Shown here: one piece after another, positions 34,701-47,188 of the stretch
Layout of the letters: the number at the start of each line of letters is the position of its first letter
Numbering within the stretch: position 1 is the stretch's first letter
DNA from: Polytrichum commune
Lineage: Eukaryota; Streptophyta; Polytrichopsida; Polytrichales; Polytrichaceae
Length of the DNA: 64,000 bases
Direction: 5' to 3'
Assembly: GCA_950295325.1 (NCBI GenBank)
Contig: OX485805.1
Coordinates: 8,866,501 to 8,930,500 of the forward strand
Translations under genes and position numbers: made by a program
Notes under the pieces: model-generated
What the model saw: the letters and a program-made list of their open reading frames with translations, nothing else
What the model was told of the DNA's origin: nothing
Database searches by the model: none

Positions 34701-37448
34701 TTTCTACAAACTTGTCTGACAGGCCATCCACCCCAACAGCACAAATTGTAAGCAGAACATCACTAGAGAACAATGCACACACACAAGCTGAAGTCATACC
34801 CCAATTTTGAGCAACTTTTTTAGATTCACTAAAGTTTAAGGTTACAGCACCATGTACGTACGGAGTAGATCATAAGAGTCAAAATCGTCAACCCCGATTC
34901 GACATTTCACAGTCACGGGCGTGCCTGGGCTGCCCTCTGCAATAGCAGCCATAGATTGGCCTACCAACTGCAAACAACTTAACGTTTTAGCACATCCAAA
35001 ATTCTTCATTGACATCAAAAGATATATATGTCACTGGAACGCTTAAAAACCACCCAAACCATTAAATGAAAATGAAAATTACTTCCCATGGCCCTCATGC
35101 ACCTTAAACTGAGGTCCTGCCTCCAGAAATTGAGATTCAAATGTAATGTGATTTGGTGCTATCAAGTCCCCAGCAACTGACCCACTGAACAGGAGACACT
35201 TATCACTATAATCTTGAAACAGAAACAGCTAGGACCTCACTGGACCCCTCACTACCCCAAGTCCTAAAATCAACAGGAAGCTTAGGGCAAAGAATTTGTG
35301 ACACATGCACAGGCTCAACACAGAATATAAGCTCTTTCATAGAACAAAGACTCCATTCACTACATTAGAGCTCTCCCAGAGCACAAGATGTTCATATTAT
35401 CAAAAGTCACATAAACAATTATCAGGACAGTGGAAGAGTGGATGTCTATACCTCAGGTTCAAGCATCAGGGAGGCACCAAAGCAGCCATGACCTGCAACT
35501 TTGTCACTAGGACAACCACAACTGTGTGCCAAAAAAAATCAATACACGCAAGATCAGGGAAAAAAACCCAGAATTATGCTTACAAACAGTCAAGCCACAG
35601 GCATTGGAATTATCTAAAACATACATCCTAAACCTAGAACCTAGATAGCGTTGTGAAACATTATAAAGTTTTACAATGTTAAGTATTTTCTTGGTTTTGC
35701 AATGTGCTTTTTAAATAATTTAATGTCTTACAATGCTACGTAGGTTCTTGGTTGTATATTTTTTAGATAAATTCTAAAACAGGTTTTAAAATAGATAGTT
35801 ATCTTAAAAGCAAGGTAAGTAGATGGAAAGAGTGGCGTACTTTAGGTTGATTTCATCATATCCATAAACACTTGCTAATTTGGCAGCTTTCAGTAGCTTT
35901 TCAGGGCTGCTACCACCCAACTGCAGCACTATCGGATGCTGTGCTTCAGAAAACTTAAGTATTCTATCCTGCATTTCCACAAATTGCCGGGTATTGATGA
36001 AAAGGCCCCATATTATACACTCGAGCTGTGGTGTTATTTATTTGTAGAGCGCTGCTCTGTACACCATGCCAACCCATATTCAGACAGCACTAAAAACTCA
36101 ACTTGTCACAGTTTCATATCCTTACTGCAATGCCAGTGATAATAGACACAAAATTAATAGGAAAGAAAGTGAAAACCAGACTTACTAGGTTGTCTTGCTG
36201 GTGATTGATGGTGTCAGCCACAACCATCTCCGTGTAGAGCCAGGCATGTTTAGATATAAGTCGGGCAAGTGTGCGGTAATGGTTGTCTGTCCAGTCCATC
36301 ATGGGCGCCACACTGCTCTGCACACCCACTCCTGTTCGTCAGGCCCTGGTTACTTTCTTTCTTTTTTTCTTTGTACAAAAAGGCAACTATACTTGAAGCT
36401 CCAAAACACAATCCAGGAACAAAGTAGGAAGAAACAAACATCTAACTTTGTGTTCTCTCACATACCACGAAACACGATACCAAGAAATCTCAAGCGTGGC
36501 AAAACACCAGCCAATTTAGCAACAGAAAATGGGGAATCTACACCGGTCTTCACAAAAGACTATGCAGAATGTTACAATGAGGTCCATAGCCTCGTCTACG
36601 TATCCTACCAAGCTTTTCATAATTCACCAGCACTATCATGACATACCCCCTTTATATAAATCACCAAACGGAAATAATGGCCCTCAGTTCGAACACAACA
36701 TCTACACAGTTTGCCTGCTCATTGAAACAGTAGCAGGTACTAATCCCAGTAGTATATTTTTCTAATCTGCAGATAACCCTACCTGCAGATAGTGATTAAC
36801 TTCAAACATGGAGTTTCCAAGGATGATGGAACAACGGTAATTATGCACTCCGCCATCTTATAGTAACGAAAAAATGCTGCCTGTGTTCGCCCAGGTCAAA
36901 CATCCAGCGACAACATCCCGCTCTTAAACCCTACACCCTAAAACCCCAAATCCCAAATCCCAAATTCCAAAGACAAATGCGACCTTCACCAAGTACATAT
37001 GCAAAAAGCTACAATTCCAAGGAATTTTGAGCAGCAGCAGCAACATGCTTGCACCTGGCTTCATCAAAATCTCACAAGCAGGTCTCACATCCTCGCAACA
37101 ACCTTCGAAGCCTAATTACGACGGTCTATCTCCAATTCGCCAAATGCTTCAATATGACCATCCTACGTCATAAGTTCTCATTTCTCCTTTGCGCAACAAT
37201 TAAGCCCACGATAACTAAACCCTAAATCTCTCTCTCTCCCTCTACCTGAACCGCGGCTGCATGAACAGACTGCCCCGTCCACTGCTACTCTCCGGATTGG
37301 CCTCTGCGTCCCTTGCAGCGGTCGAAGAAGAGAGCGAAGCACGAAGCTCCAGCGGCCTGCTCCTCCTCCAAGTCCCTGCCACCATCGCAGCGCAAGGGGG
37401 AGACGGCATGGCCATCACCCTCCTCACTATGCTCACAGGTTGCTTCAT
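31714..37448 (-). CDS. DusA-type tRNA-dihydrouridine synthase, probably plastid-targeted
   Basis: FMN-dependent TIM-barrel enzyme that reduces D-loop uridines of tRNA to dihydrouridine. At least 12 exons. The traceable ones are 36331-36186, 35968-35841, 35521-35452, 34967-34862, 34715-34598, 34490-34409, 34291-34230, 33552-33480, 32882-32799, 32629-32549 and 31926-31714, all joining in frame. Family blocks in order are [36 protein letters not shown] (catalytic Cys loop), [34 protein letters not shown] and [13 protein letters not shown]. The C-terminus includes [20 protein letters not shown] and a Pro-rich 70-residue tail. Exon 1, from ATG 37448, encodes an Arg/Ser/Ala-rich leader ([20 protein letters not shown]) like a plastid transit peptide. 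The obvious donor near 37248 is out of phase with exon 2, so another donor (for example near 37283) or a missed small exon is used. Confidence 0.88.
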
Positions 37449-37700
37449 GCTCTGCAATTGCACCACACATCCGCCTCTTCCCCGCTTTTTTTCTCTATTC
37501 TGTCTGTCTGCCTGTGCTCTGTTTTTCCTATTTCTGTATTGTGAGAATCTCACAGAGTAATTGCAGGGAGTGCAAATCCTGCTTCAGTTCCTCATCGTCC
37601 TTCCAACCTGATCATCACCGACTGCGTGATGTTCAGTGAACTATCTTCCGCTGTTGGTTCGTGGGTGGGCCTGTGTGTTGTGAGCAGGCTGTGTTTGTTG
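37449..37700. promoter_or_regulatory. Probable promoter and leader of the Dus gene (minus strand)
   Basis: Composition is less AT-rich than the flanks and lies immediately upstream of ATG 37448. No clear TATA box is visible. Open frames on the plus strand here are antisense to the transit-peptide exon. Confidence 0.35.
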
Positions 37701-38169
37701 TTGGGCCATGAGGCAGGTCATCGCATCCACTTTGGTGGTTGGCCCTCCTTTGGTAAAGAAGTAAGGTAGAGGGTGCTAAAACCGCCACTTTAAGCGCTGA
37801 GAAGAAATAATATTCTTATATTGGAAATAAAACCAAGGTTTCTCATGCTACCAATCGAAAGGGGATTCCAATGCACCAAAGCATGCCTTCTTTGGATTTC
37901 GTATGCAAAAGTTATAAGGGTTCAAAGTTTCATTGGTAGATTAGCCGATATTGTCAAAGGGGGTTGACGATCACCCAATGATTATTCTCATATATAATAT
38001 GTACTTGTCATGCAAGATTTTCAAAGTGGTGGTTCAAGGTGGGGTGTTGGTTTTAGCATCATATACCTTATGTGCCCATTTTGAGTGTGGGCACTTCCAA
38101 TTCTACAGAATATGTATGGTTGTTGGATCGGCTTAGGGATTGCCTCAACCATCTATAATGTTTATGGTA

Positions 38170-38580
38170 ATTATTAATGGGCCATTTTATAAACAAGAAA
38201 ATCAACAATAAAAGACATCTGGAATACATGACATTAATTAATGACCATTAGAGTTATCCCAAAAGTCCCTCAAAGAGAGAAAAAACAATGGGCTTGATCC
38301 TTCTTTGAGAATTTTTTCTATTAAGAGCTCGTTAGTTCGTCGTGTATTTGAAAGTTTGGTGACATTTTTGGAACCTCCTCTTTCCACCTCTCAAACTTTG
38401 AGAGATCTTTAAAATACAAAATAAGGCATGTGCATGGGATCCACTATCCAAAATCCTGGATTGGCTTATGCAAGGTAAACTTGGCATCAAGAAAACTTGG
38501 GTGACTTTGTGTTGATTCTCATAAACTTAGGGTTTGGGACTAAAACCCATGTCAACTTCATATGCATTAATTTACAAATA
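38170..38580 (+). repeat. Dispersed repeat, copy 1
   Basis: This block runs from AAAAGTCCCTCAAAGAGAG through GAGCTCGTTAGTTCG and GCTTATGCAAGG to TTTGGGACTAAAACCCATG. It reappears in part at 43770-44000 (same strand) and almost completely at 53980-54350 (opposite strand). Copy 1 lacks the AATAGCCCGACACCA segment found in the other two copies. There is no coding sequence, and the ends are not resolved. Confidence 0.7.
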
Positions 38581-38639
38581 ACTCTATTGTTTGCTTGTGA
38601 TCTAAATATAGCCAATGTCAACAATGCATTGTTCATTGT

Positions 38640-38750
38640 GGGCTATTCGCATAAAAATTCATTACATCCAAACATGCGAATGCTAGTGTATGAGCGGTGA
38701 GAAGTGAGCATTGAGCAATGAGTGGTAACATATGAGTAGTGAGGGAGGAA
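38640..38750. repeat. TGAG-rich minisatellite
   Basis: Degenerate short units (GAGCGGTGAGAAGTGAGCAT, TGAGCAATGAGTGG) form a stretch that is found inverted at about 41635-41690 as CACTGCTCACTGCTCACTGC. The two could be the eroded ends of one 3-kb element, or independent simple repeats. Confidence 0.5.
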
Positions 38751-40547
38751 AAATATACAGAAAAACAACCATTGATATCCTATATATGTGGTAATTTGGC
38801 ATAAAATATACCAACTCTGTTGATATGCAAACATAGAGTGATAAGCTAATAAAATGCCTTACTCTACTTTGAAAATTGACAAATGTGAGGTTGACACAAG
38901 GATTTACAAGTGAGTTGGAATTTTGTAATCATACTCAACGTTCAAGAAAATGAAAAGAATGCTAGCACATGTATGTTGGAGCAATGAAATGATAGATACA
39001 ATGCACAAGAAACAAACTTAAGCTTCTTAGCATAGTCAAAAGTACAAAAGGAGATTGTTCACACAAAACTATGTCCACTAATCATGGTTATCTAAGTCAA
39101 CATCAAAACAATATTATAAAAATATAAATAAAGACCGCACTTAATGTACCTTATGTAGAACCATGCCTAACTACCCCTATTGTATTTCATTCCTCCCCAC
39201 TCCTAAGTATCCCCATATGCTCCACTGCGCTCCTTTGCCCGATCACCATGTCACCTTCGTGGTATATCCATTAACAAACTCATTTCTTCACAATTGAACA
39301 TCAACCTCTAATATGGGTCTCACCACACGCACCATAATGATATGTAGAAGTAGGTTTCATGTGCAAACTCCCAATCAACTGATTGAAATTTGTATTATGC
39401 AAGTTATGTGTGTAGGTAACAATGTCCTCCACATTGTTCAACCCCTTAGGAAATTATCGAGATATCATTCCAAGCCCCTTCCACACAACAACAACCATCA
39501 AACTTCAAAATAACTATAAGATTTGAAATCATTTGAAGGGCTCCAATTGCAAACCCTCTTAGGGCAACAACCACAAGCCTCAAAAGGCAGTACCGTAGCA
39601 CCATAGCTAGTTCATGCAAAAATAATTCCCAAATAAAAAACCGAAAAAAGATCAGAAATTATGAACCCAATCAAACGAATAAGTGGAGAATTATATTAGG
39701 AAGAAAAAACTAATTAATAAATTTTGGACTCTTCTAAGCTCCAACCACGTCAGCGCGCCATAAGAGGCCGCATGCTTTCGCGTTAATGGCTTGGCGCCCT
39801 GCTGCACTCAAAGTGGCAAACTCTCTTTCTATATCCATCTCCCTCTCCTCCTTGCTAATAGGGATAAAAGCAAAATCAGCCCGTCGTTGTTTTGGTGCCA
39901 TTTCTAACACTCTTCTCACACATGTCAAAGTGCAAATACATATAGAAGACCTAACACATACATCGTGCAAAGACAAACAAAAGCCACACTAAGTAAGGTT
40001 AAGGTGGATACTTAGATTTAAGGCCAAGAAGCCGCCACGAATGAATGAAAAAAATAACAGCCTACTTCCAATACTGCTAGACCTTACACAAAAAAACGAA
40101 TTAATTTTTTTTAAATCATAGGATTGACGAAATTTCATAAATTATATTTTTAGTTGACAAACCTTATTTTCCAAAAAAAAAAAAAAAAAAATTCGAGGTG
40201 CACGAACCAGCTATGTTGCTACGGTAATAAAGGCACTCAAACATGGCATGTCAAAAGTTCCAAAATTGAATTTGGAGGGATTGACTATCAACCCAAGTCC
40301 CTCTCCCCCCTCTCCCTCCCTCTACTTATATGGGATGACACTCGAGCACTAAAAGGCTAGTTTTCAATCTTTATTCAAGCCCTTTGAGGGTTCAAATATG
40401 GGCTTCCTCTACAACTTGAGGTCTTTGCCTTCAAGCCATTGAAGCAGTTGAACCAATTGGGAGGGGCTGGCAATAACCCCCAAGCCCCCAACTCTAACCA
40501 AATGCAAGTCCTTAAAGGGAAGCAAAAATTCACTAACATATGGTAAT

Positions 40548-40850
40548 TTTTCTACATCCTTGGGAAAACCCAATAAAGTGCTACAAGAGTTAATTTTGAA
40601 GAATTTGAAAAAATAATAAAAGATTTGGACCGAAAACTTGTGCATCCAAAATGCTAAAAATCGTAGCCTCAAATCCAAGACAACAATTTTCAAAATTTTG
40701 AGCATTTTTCCAAAGCCTTTGGGAAAACCCTTGGAAATGTTGGAATGGTAATTTTTGAAGAATTTGAAAAACCAAAATAAAAATTGGAACCAAGTTTTTT
40801 GTGCCCAAAATGTCAAAAATTGTAGCCTTAGATCCGAGGAATGTTACTTC
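40548..40850. repeat. Two-copy tandem repeat, period about 160 bp
   Basis: TTGGGAAAACCC, GAAGAATTTGAAAAA, AAAATGCTAAAAATCGTAGC and related words occur at matching places in 40548-40700 and 40708-40850. The open frame across it on the minus strand is Phe-rich and repetitive and is a by-product of the repeat. Confidence 0.7.
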
Positions 40851-41639
40851 ATGAGCATGCTCATGTTTGGGTTTTTTATTTTTTTATTTTTAATGTGGAA
40901 TAGGTCCCTATGATCAAGTTTTTTCACCGGCAAGTTAAGAAAAAATCTTCAAACCTCGAGCAGTTAAATTGTTACGAGTTGCCCAAATTGCATGGGGACA
41001 AGATTAAACTTAAGTACTATACTTCATGAGTCTAACTTCTACACCAATATGTGGAAATGGGTTGCCTTGGCAAATAGATTGCTTACTTACCCATGCAAAT
41101 CGCCTTGGTCAAAACTATATCACAAGAATATTTCTCTTCAAGTAAATTCGTATAAGAAGATTAAAGATTAAATGGTCCAACAAGGCTAACCCTTTTCATT
41201 GAAACATGTCATTTCTTTCATACCTATATTTTTCCAATACAAAGGCCAAGTCCAACAATGATAAGGAAGTTTGAGGTAGAACCAAAAACAAGAGTTTAAA
41301 TAAGAACTAGGAATATTGGATCAAATGAGGTTCTAGCTATTCCAATAGGTTATTGATGATAAGAATACTTGCACCCTTTGAAGTTATTATGTTGAAATTT
41401 GGATATGTTGAATGCATCATAGCTTACATGCAAAACGTGGTTTCTAGCAACAACAACTTGCAGTTGCAAATTTATTTTACTCATGCATTCATTTGATTAT
41501 TTCAATGTCTTATTTTCCTATTTATTTATTTATTTGTAGAAATTTCATTATTTTTTCAATTTGACACTCCATTACTTGCAATTGCTTGAGAGTATGTATA
41601 TTCAAATACCAATAACTATAAGTCTTTCATTATTTTGAG

Positions 41640-41685
41640 TTCACCGCTCACTGCTCACTGCTCACTGCTCATCACTCATATCTTA
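41640..41685. repeat. CTCACTG minisatellite
   Basis: Three to four tandem CTCACTG units (CACTGCTCACTGCTCACTGC) are followed by a degenerate unit. It is related in inverse orientation to the TGAG-rich stretch at 38640-38750. Confidence 0.75.
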
Positions 41686-42299
41686 ATTTTGCTCCATCCA
41701 AACACAATACATTATTGGGATTATTATAGTAAACATATGGCTTCCCCATTTTCAAGATTAGTTTGAATTGAAAACATATTTGAATAATCTAGGTGATTCA
41801 AGCACATTGGGGGGGGGGGGCTAGGTGTTGGCCCCACCAAACCCAACCCCGACCCCCCAACTAAAAAATATATGTAATGCTATGGATGCACACTATATTC
41901 CAACCCACATTATATAACAAAAAAATTATGTTGTAGGTTACATTATTTCTACTAGATGAAAAATATTGTGTATTTGAGAGCCTTCCAATAAAGTGAGATG
42001 CAATTCATACTTGTCTTACTTAGGTTGTTCAAATTCATGATACAAGTATTTACTTTAATTTCAAAACATAATCAACAAATTTGAGAATTGTCAATTTCCC
42101 ATATAATTCCATGTTAGATGTTATTTGTCTGCAAATATTTGGAAATTTGGTGTTTCACAAAATGGTATAGTTTCCATCAAAGCCGCCCGGTCAGGACGGG
42201 TATGTGGAGAGATGGATGCATAAATGATCCCCTCATTTCCACAATATTTTAATGTGTGATGGTGTATGTTGTGGATCACACTATATTGCAATGAAGGGT

Positions 42300-42874
42300 G
42301 TGTCACATTATAAGAATGCCAACAATATTCATTGTTACGGATGTAGCAATTGGGAATCACAAGGATTGTCATTCCAATTTCAAAATTGAAGTTGGGATGC
42401 AAACTTTATGAAAGGTGAGACTGAAGATTCTCTTTCTCTTTGGATGATGATCACATAGACCCTCTCAATTGTGATAACTACTGAACATAGTATGGTGTTT
42501 ATATTTTGAACGGTAGGACAATCTCATCGTAACATGCGTCTTGTTGGTGTCCATTCCCAAGTTGATCACACTATTTTTGTGTGATGCTCTACACATCCCT
42601 TGTTTGTTCGTGGGCACGTGTGTATGTGTGTGTTGTTGGGCCACACCTTCCCTTGTTTTGAGGTAGGTTGTCGCGTCCACTTTGGTAATTGGGCCTCCTT
42701 TGGCACATGACCCTATTGTAGGCACTTCCAATCCTACAAATATTTTATGGGCATTGGATCGGTGTGGAGATTTTTCTCATAAAGTAAGTAATGGCGAATC
42801 CCAAAGGTTGTCATTTCAAGTTTCAGTTTTGAGTTTCACAAGATACAATATGCAAAGGTTGTGAAAGGTGAAAC

Positions 42875-42908
<34 letters not shown>

Positions 42909-43080
42909 GTGCATAGATCCTTCTAATTGTGTTAATCGTTGAGGTGAGAATGGTGTTTATAATTTGAGCACATGATTGTCAATCTCATTGCATCAAGTGT
43001 TTTTGATGTGTCCGTTCTAAGCAACATGCCTTGCCATACACCACTTAAGTATGGATGTCCGATTATCACATAATACACCA
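42300..43080. repeat. Degenerate tandem duplication with a CT microsatellite
   Basis: Two diverged units of about 490 bp (about 42300-42600 and 42780-43080) share blocks such as AATGGTGTTTAT, GGTTGTCATTTCAA or GATTGTCATTCCAA, GTGAAAGGTGAAAC or similar, and CAATCTCAT. The second copy contains a long CT run at 42874-42908. Confidence 0.55.
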
Positions 43081-43183
43081 TCACACATTCAAAACAACAT
43101 GCAATGCTAGGTGGTTCCGCTTGAATCTTCAACCGCTCAATATTTTTCTCATTCTTTCACTTCTACACCTTTCTACATCTATC

Positions 43184-43328
43184 GTAGAGGGCTCTCTATT
43201 TCATTTGTACATGTGCCGGAACGTAGTTTCCATGTGATATACAAGTGGGTTGGTGAAATGCGAGCATGATACATGACAAAAATTGTAGGAAAACGAATTA
43301 TTTTGTGTCAGAATAGAGAGCCCTCGAC
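43184..43328. repeat. Inverted repeat (17-bp arms)
   Basis: GTAGAGGGCTCTCTATT at 43184-43200 faces AATAGAGAGCCCTCGAC at 43312-43328 with one mismatch. The 111-bp spacer has no feature. Confidence 0.7.
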
Positions 43329-43769
43329 GGTATTATTATGGCCCACTACAGTTTTTGTTATACCTCAATAATTGGGTTGGTGCCAATTTTCTTGACCCAC
43401 ACCATTGTTTATCCTACAATATCACATGCTCAAAACTAGGAGAAAAAAAATGACATGAAAATGTTTATGGAAGGTAGATGCACTTGATCTTTGAATGGTC
43501 AATGCGCCCAAATGACTAAGAGTTAGGAGTGATATTGGTGTCCCAAGAAAAAGCACGATAGGCTCTACAAAAAAAATGTTTGTTTATGAAGAAAATAATA
43601 AATAATAAAATTTGAAAGAGGCACCATCATTTGTTTTATTGGACCTCCAATGTTATATACCTCATGTGGGTTGATCAATAGCATGCACCCACACTATTTC
43701 CCCAATTTGAAATATTTTGGGATATGTTGTTAATAATATCACCCATAATATTTATCATGAATAAAGCAA

Positions 43770-44000
43770 TTGAAAATTGAAAGTGGATCCATTGTCCTAA
43801 ATTCTAGACCGCCTTATGCAAGGCTAGCTTGCCCACACATCCTAACAAGATGAGCTAGAAAGGCGGCTTTAAATAGCCCGACACCACTCTTTGTGTATGG
43901 TAATGTAAGCATCATGAAAACTTGGATTACTTTGTGTTTATTCTCATAAACTCAACGTTTGGGACTAAACAACCCGTGGTTTCATTTGCTTTACTTTACA
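43770..44000 (+). repeat. Dispersed repeat, copy 2 (partial)
   Basis: Shares CTTATGCAAGGCTAGCTTG, AATAGCCCGACACCA, CTTTGTGTATGGT and TTTGGGACTAAA with the copies at 38170-38580 and 53980-54350. Confidence 0.7.
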
Positions 44001-44046
44001 ATTAACTCTGATGGGCATATGCATTTCAAATAGAGTATGCCCTCAA

Positions 44047-44985
44047 CTACACTAAATATGGTATTTAGTATCACTTACTATTATGAGTTACACACTTCTA
44101 TTTTTTTTACTACTGATGTATTTTTTCACAAAGTAAAGATGTTAATGTTCCGTAATGTCCAAACAACCAATTCAACCTTTGTTGATAAAAAATGGTACGT
44201 ATAGTAAACAATTATAGTCCAACCTTGTTAATACGACACCCTCAATAGTACGGCACATTTTTGCAAGACCAAACTTTTCAGTTCAAAACTCCCTCTTTTA
44301 TACAACTACGACACTCGATTATGCAACATTAAGAATCTCTGTTTTGTCATATCAATGTCATGTACATATAAAATACATCCATTTTCACTTGGGAACTACT
44401 TGGGAACTTCACTTGTCAATGGGAACTTAATGATAATTAGGATTACTGGAGAATGGACATGGTTAGGGTTAGAGTGGCCTCTTGCATAGTATGTTGCCTT
44501 GTATATGGGTGATAAGTATCACCAATATCTTGATGCTAAACGTCATGCACCATTGTTGTCTAGTTTCTTATTAGAAAACTCTTTATATTTTTGGAGTTAA
44601 TGAAATTACCAGATTTAGAAAGTTAGTAGGGAATTTAGATAAGATGATAGTTGATAACTTGGGTAGGCAACACCAAAGACCTTTGAACTCTTATTTCAAG
44701 AGTTCTTGAGAATATTTGTATTTGTTTGAAGTTATAAATTCTTATTTCATACCATCTATATTGCTTAAACTCATTGTATATATATATATATATTTCAAGC
44801 TCATATTACTTATGTTTTTGTATTCCCTCACTAATACGACAACTTTACGCCATTCGTCATATTAATGAGAAGACGACACCTCGATAATATGACTTTCCTT
44901 GTGTTTCCCAAACGTGCCATACTAAAGAGGGAGAAGAGTATAGCATTGTGCAATTCCAAATTGTAGGTGACACTAAATATCATAT
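44047..44985. mobile_element. MITE, copy 2 of the ACTACACTAAATA family, split by an insertion
   Basis: The left half at 44047-44216 and right half at 44939-44985 together match copy 1 at 15594-15805. Shared words include ACTACACTAAATATGGTATT, TCACTTACTATT, AATGTCCAAACAACCAATT and TATAGCATT. The 722 bp between the halves are a younger inserted element. Confidence 0.75.
44217..44938. mobile_element. Pogo/Tc1-like non-autonomous element nested in the MITE
   Basis: It interrupts the MITE at a TA dinucleotide that is present on both sides, as for Tc1/mariner/pogo insertion. Its ends carry related inverted sequences: GTTAATACGACACCCTC and GTACGGCACATTT on the left; GTATGGCACGTTT in the reverse complement of the right. 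Strings such as CACTAATACGACAAC are typical of pogo-like ends. No transposase frame is visible. Confidence 0.6.
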
Positions 44986-46238
44986 CACCTCATGGGGTAG
45001 AGATAAGGATGTAGCCTTGGGGCACGGTGCACATTGTAATGGAGCCAAACGTGTGTATGTGTGCGGGGCCATGCATGTGTGTATGTTTTCTTTGATGAAT
45101 GGTCAAAGCCGGACACAAGACCTACAGTACTTCATAATATGGTCAAGAAGAAAGACCTTGGGGTGCGTGTTCAAACGGGAAGCGTGGCGATTCGTTCAAA
45201 CCCTCAACAATCATTGCAAGAGTTGATTAAGTGGTGCATGGTATTGAGATTATATTTAGCATGACTTATCACAAAGAGAACGTGGAATAATTTAGTCACA
45301 TGTGACCGACATGAATAGATAAACATGGTAAGTCTTCGGGTCTCGCTTATCTATGCAAACTCAAACCCCCCCCCCCCATGTGATTTAAATCACATATAAG
45401 TATGTTCCAACTAGAATAACACATATGGCAAATTCCTAGATCATGTCGCTTTGACACGTTTAGGCTAAAACATCAAGAAGGAATCTTAAGTCTTTATTGC
45501 TTAAGCCTACTCTGTACATTCAACCTTAATCTCCACCCATAATTTCACCACTCATTTACAATAAATAAAAAACCTCTATCATCAGAATAACCTAAGCATA
45601 TCAATGACTAATCCTAGCAATTTTAGATGCTTTAAAATTGAGATCTCAAAATCTAGAATGTGAAATAATAAGACAAATTAAAAAACAAAATGCACAAAAT
45701 GCACAAAATTCATAAAATGTGCAACATATGCATTAAAAAAAATACGATAATAAGGTCAAATTTGGCTAAGGTCCAACAATACGACTGCTCTGTATGATGA
45801 CAAAGGCCTCTCGGACCTTTAGAGGTTAAGGGCATGTTTAGACTAGGGTGAAGAAGTTGCACCAATCAATTTTTTAAGGGGAATGGAGCGATACGGTTGA
45901 CTACGAGATGGTTCTTCACCGGTTGAGTTTTACATTATGACCCATACTTCTCTGGTGGAGAACGTCAAGCATGGATGAAAAGATAACATGACTGCCAACA
46001 TGGCAACAATTGTTTTTGTTAGGGTAGTTCTCTGGAAGTCAAGTTTCTTGGACAACCTCAAATTGTTTGAGAAGAAACTTGATCTTTGAAGTACTCCAAC
46101 TCGAGGCATTCATCTATTGTTGTTGTTTTCCATCTTGTCCACCATAGCAACCGTTGCCTCAAATTAGCCTTGTCTTGGCTAAAATACTCGACCGATTGGT
46201 GACTTCTCCACCATAGTCTAAACTGGCCCCAAGTATGT

Positions 46239-46545
46239 CACTACACTAACTAGGATATTTAGTGTTTGATACACTTAATATTAATAAATCTATGTGAAAG
46301 TAAGTAACATTAAATGTAAACTCAAACACTAAATATCAATTATGGTAATATGTGGAAGTTACATGTTTGAATTTAGTGTTAGTAAGGATATGAAAAAAAA
46401 ACAATGATAAAAGGAAAATTCTAGCATATCTTCTAGAATATCTTCTAACATTAATTGTCAAAAAAATGAAAATTAGTGTTGAGTAGTCTAGGGTGGTAAG
46501 AACATTAAATATAATCAAACACTAAATATCCTATTTAGTGTAGTG
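46239..46545. mobile_element. MITE with about 32-bp terminal inverted repeats, related to the ACTACACTAAATA family
   Basis: The left end begins CACTACACTAACTAGGATAT (46239). The right end reads ATATCCTATTTAGTGTAGTG (to 46545). The inverted arms run about 32 bp and include TTTAGTGTTTGAT. Taken from the inner CACTAA, the element is flanked by TA on both sides. It is 307 bp long and non-coding. Confidence 0.8.
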
Positions 46546-46690
46546 CCCCTATACCAACCTACCAGATGGAATACTTACCTACCAACCAGATGGAATACCT
46601 ACCTATATACCTGCCAAACAGATGGAATGGATACTACCTACCTACCTGCCTGCCTGCCTACCTACCTACCTACCTATCCACCCTCCTTGC
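46546..46690. repeat. ACCT-type microsatellite and 25-bp minisatellite
   Basis: CAGATGGAATACCTACCT-like units occur three times (about 46562-46630) and pass into a CTAC/CTGC tetranucleotide tract (46634-46678). The MITE right end lies directly to the left. Confidence 0.8.
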
Positions 46691-47188
46691 GGTCTCTTGA
46701 ACCCCAGGCAACCTCAAATCAAGCGGGAGAAGCATCGATACCGCAAGTGACCCCAGGATGCACAAATTTCATCGCCGAATCTTTCATTGTCGTCGCTTGT
46801 TGGATTCGGCCATTCTATTTTTGAATCTATGCCTGGTTTCTCCTCATTATCTTATTCTGTGGTGCCAAGCCAAGGGACTGTCTACGGTCGGTCGGTTTGT
46901 CTGTCTGTCTGTGATCTGTCTCTTCGTCGGTCGGAGTCGGAGACTGGTCATGCGCAGCTCTGGGGTTTTAGGGTTTAACAAAAAGTAGAAACAGAGCACT
47001 CCGCTACTTTTTCTTTTCCAGGCCTCGCTCCCCCTTTTAATTTTTGCTGGTCTTGCTTTTGTCTCAATTTAAGCCGTTTCTGCAAAAATACTCTTAAAAT
47101 TTTAGTGAGGAATTGGGGCTCTTGGTGCGAGCGAAGAAGAGTGCTGTTGTTAGAAATTTAGAGAGAGGGGAATAAAGAAGGAGGTACA
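46691..47188 (+). promoter_or_regulatory. Promoter and leader region of BRF1
   Basis: Composition rises in G+C, with GGTTTTAGGGTTTAA near 46963, a sequence common in plant housekeeping promoters. Open frames in this stretch lack conserved motifs. Confidence 0.4.

Larger units (their letters stand above)
37701..46238. other. Repeat-dominated intergenic region
   Basis: About 8.5 kb with no supportable host gene. It holds dispersed repeats shared between 37700-38580, 42640-44000 and a BRF1 intron, a two-copy tandem repeat at 40548-40850, a degenerate tandem duplication at about 42300-43080 with a CT microsatellite, a MITE carrying a nested insertion (44047-44985), and several C or G homopolymer runs (41811-41820, 45367-45378). 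Specific elements are listed separately. Confidence 0.6.

Noticed and set aside
37261-37639. Plus-strand open frames of about 100 codons
   Set aside because: Antisense to the transit-peptide exon and leader of the Dus gene; no start context or conserved motif.
40409-40816. 135-codon minus-strand open frame rich in Phe
   Set aside because: It lies across a two-copy tandem repeat and its internal repetition follows the DNA repeat.
38640-41690. Possible 3-kb element bounded by inverted TGAG/CTCA minisatellites
   Set aside because: The ends are simple repeats that can arise independently, and no element body was recognised between them.
42121-43237. Several short open frames in the 42-43 kb region
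   Set aside because: They fall inside a degenerate tandem duplication and lack conserved motifs.
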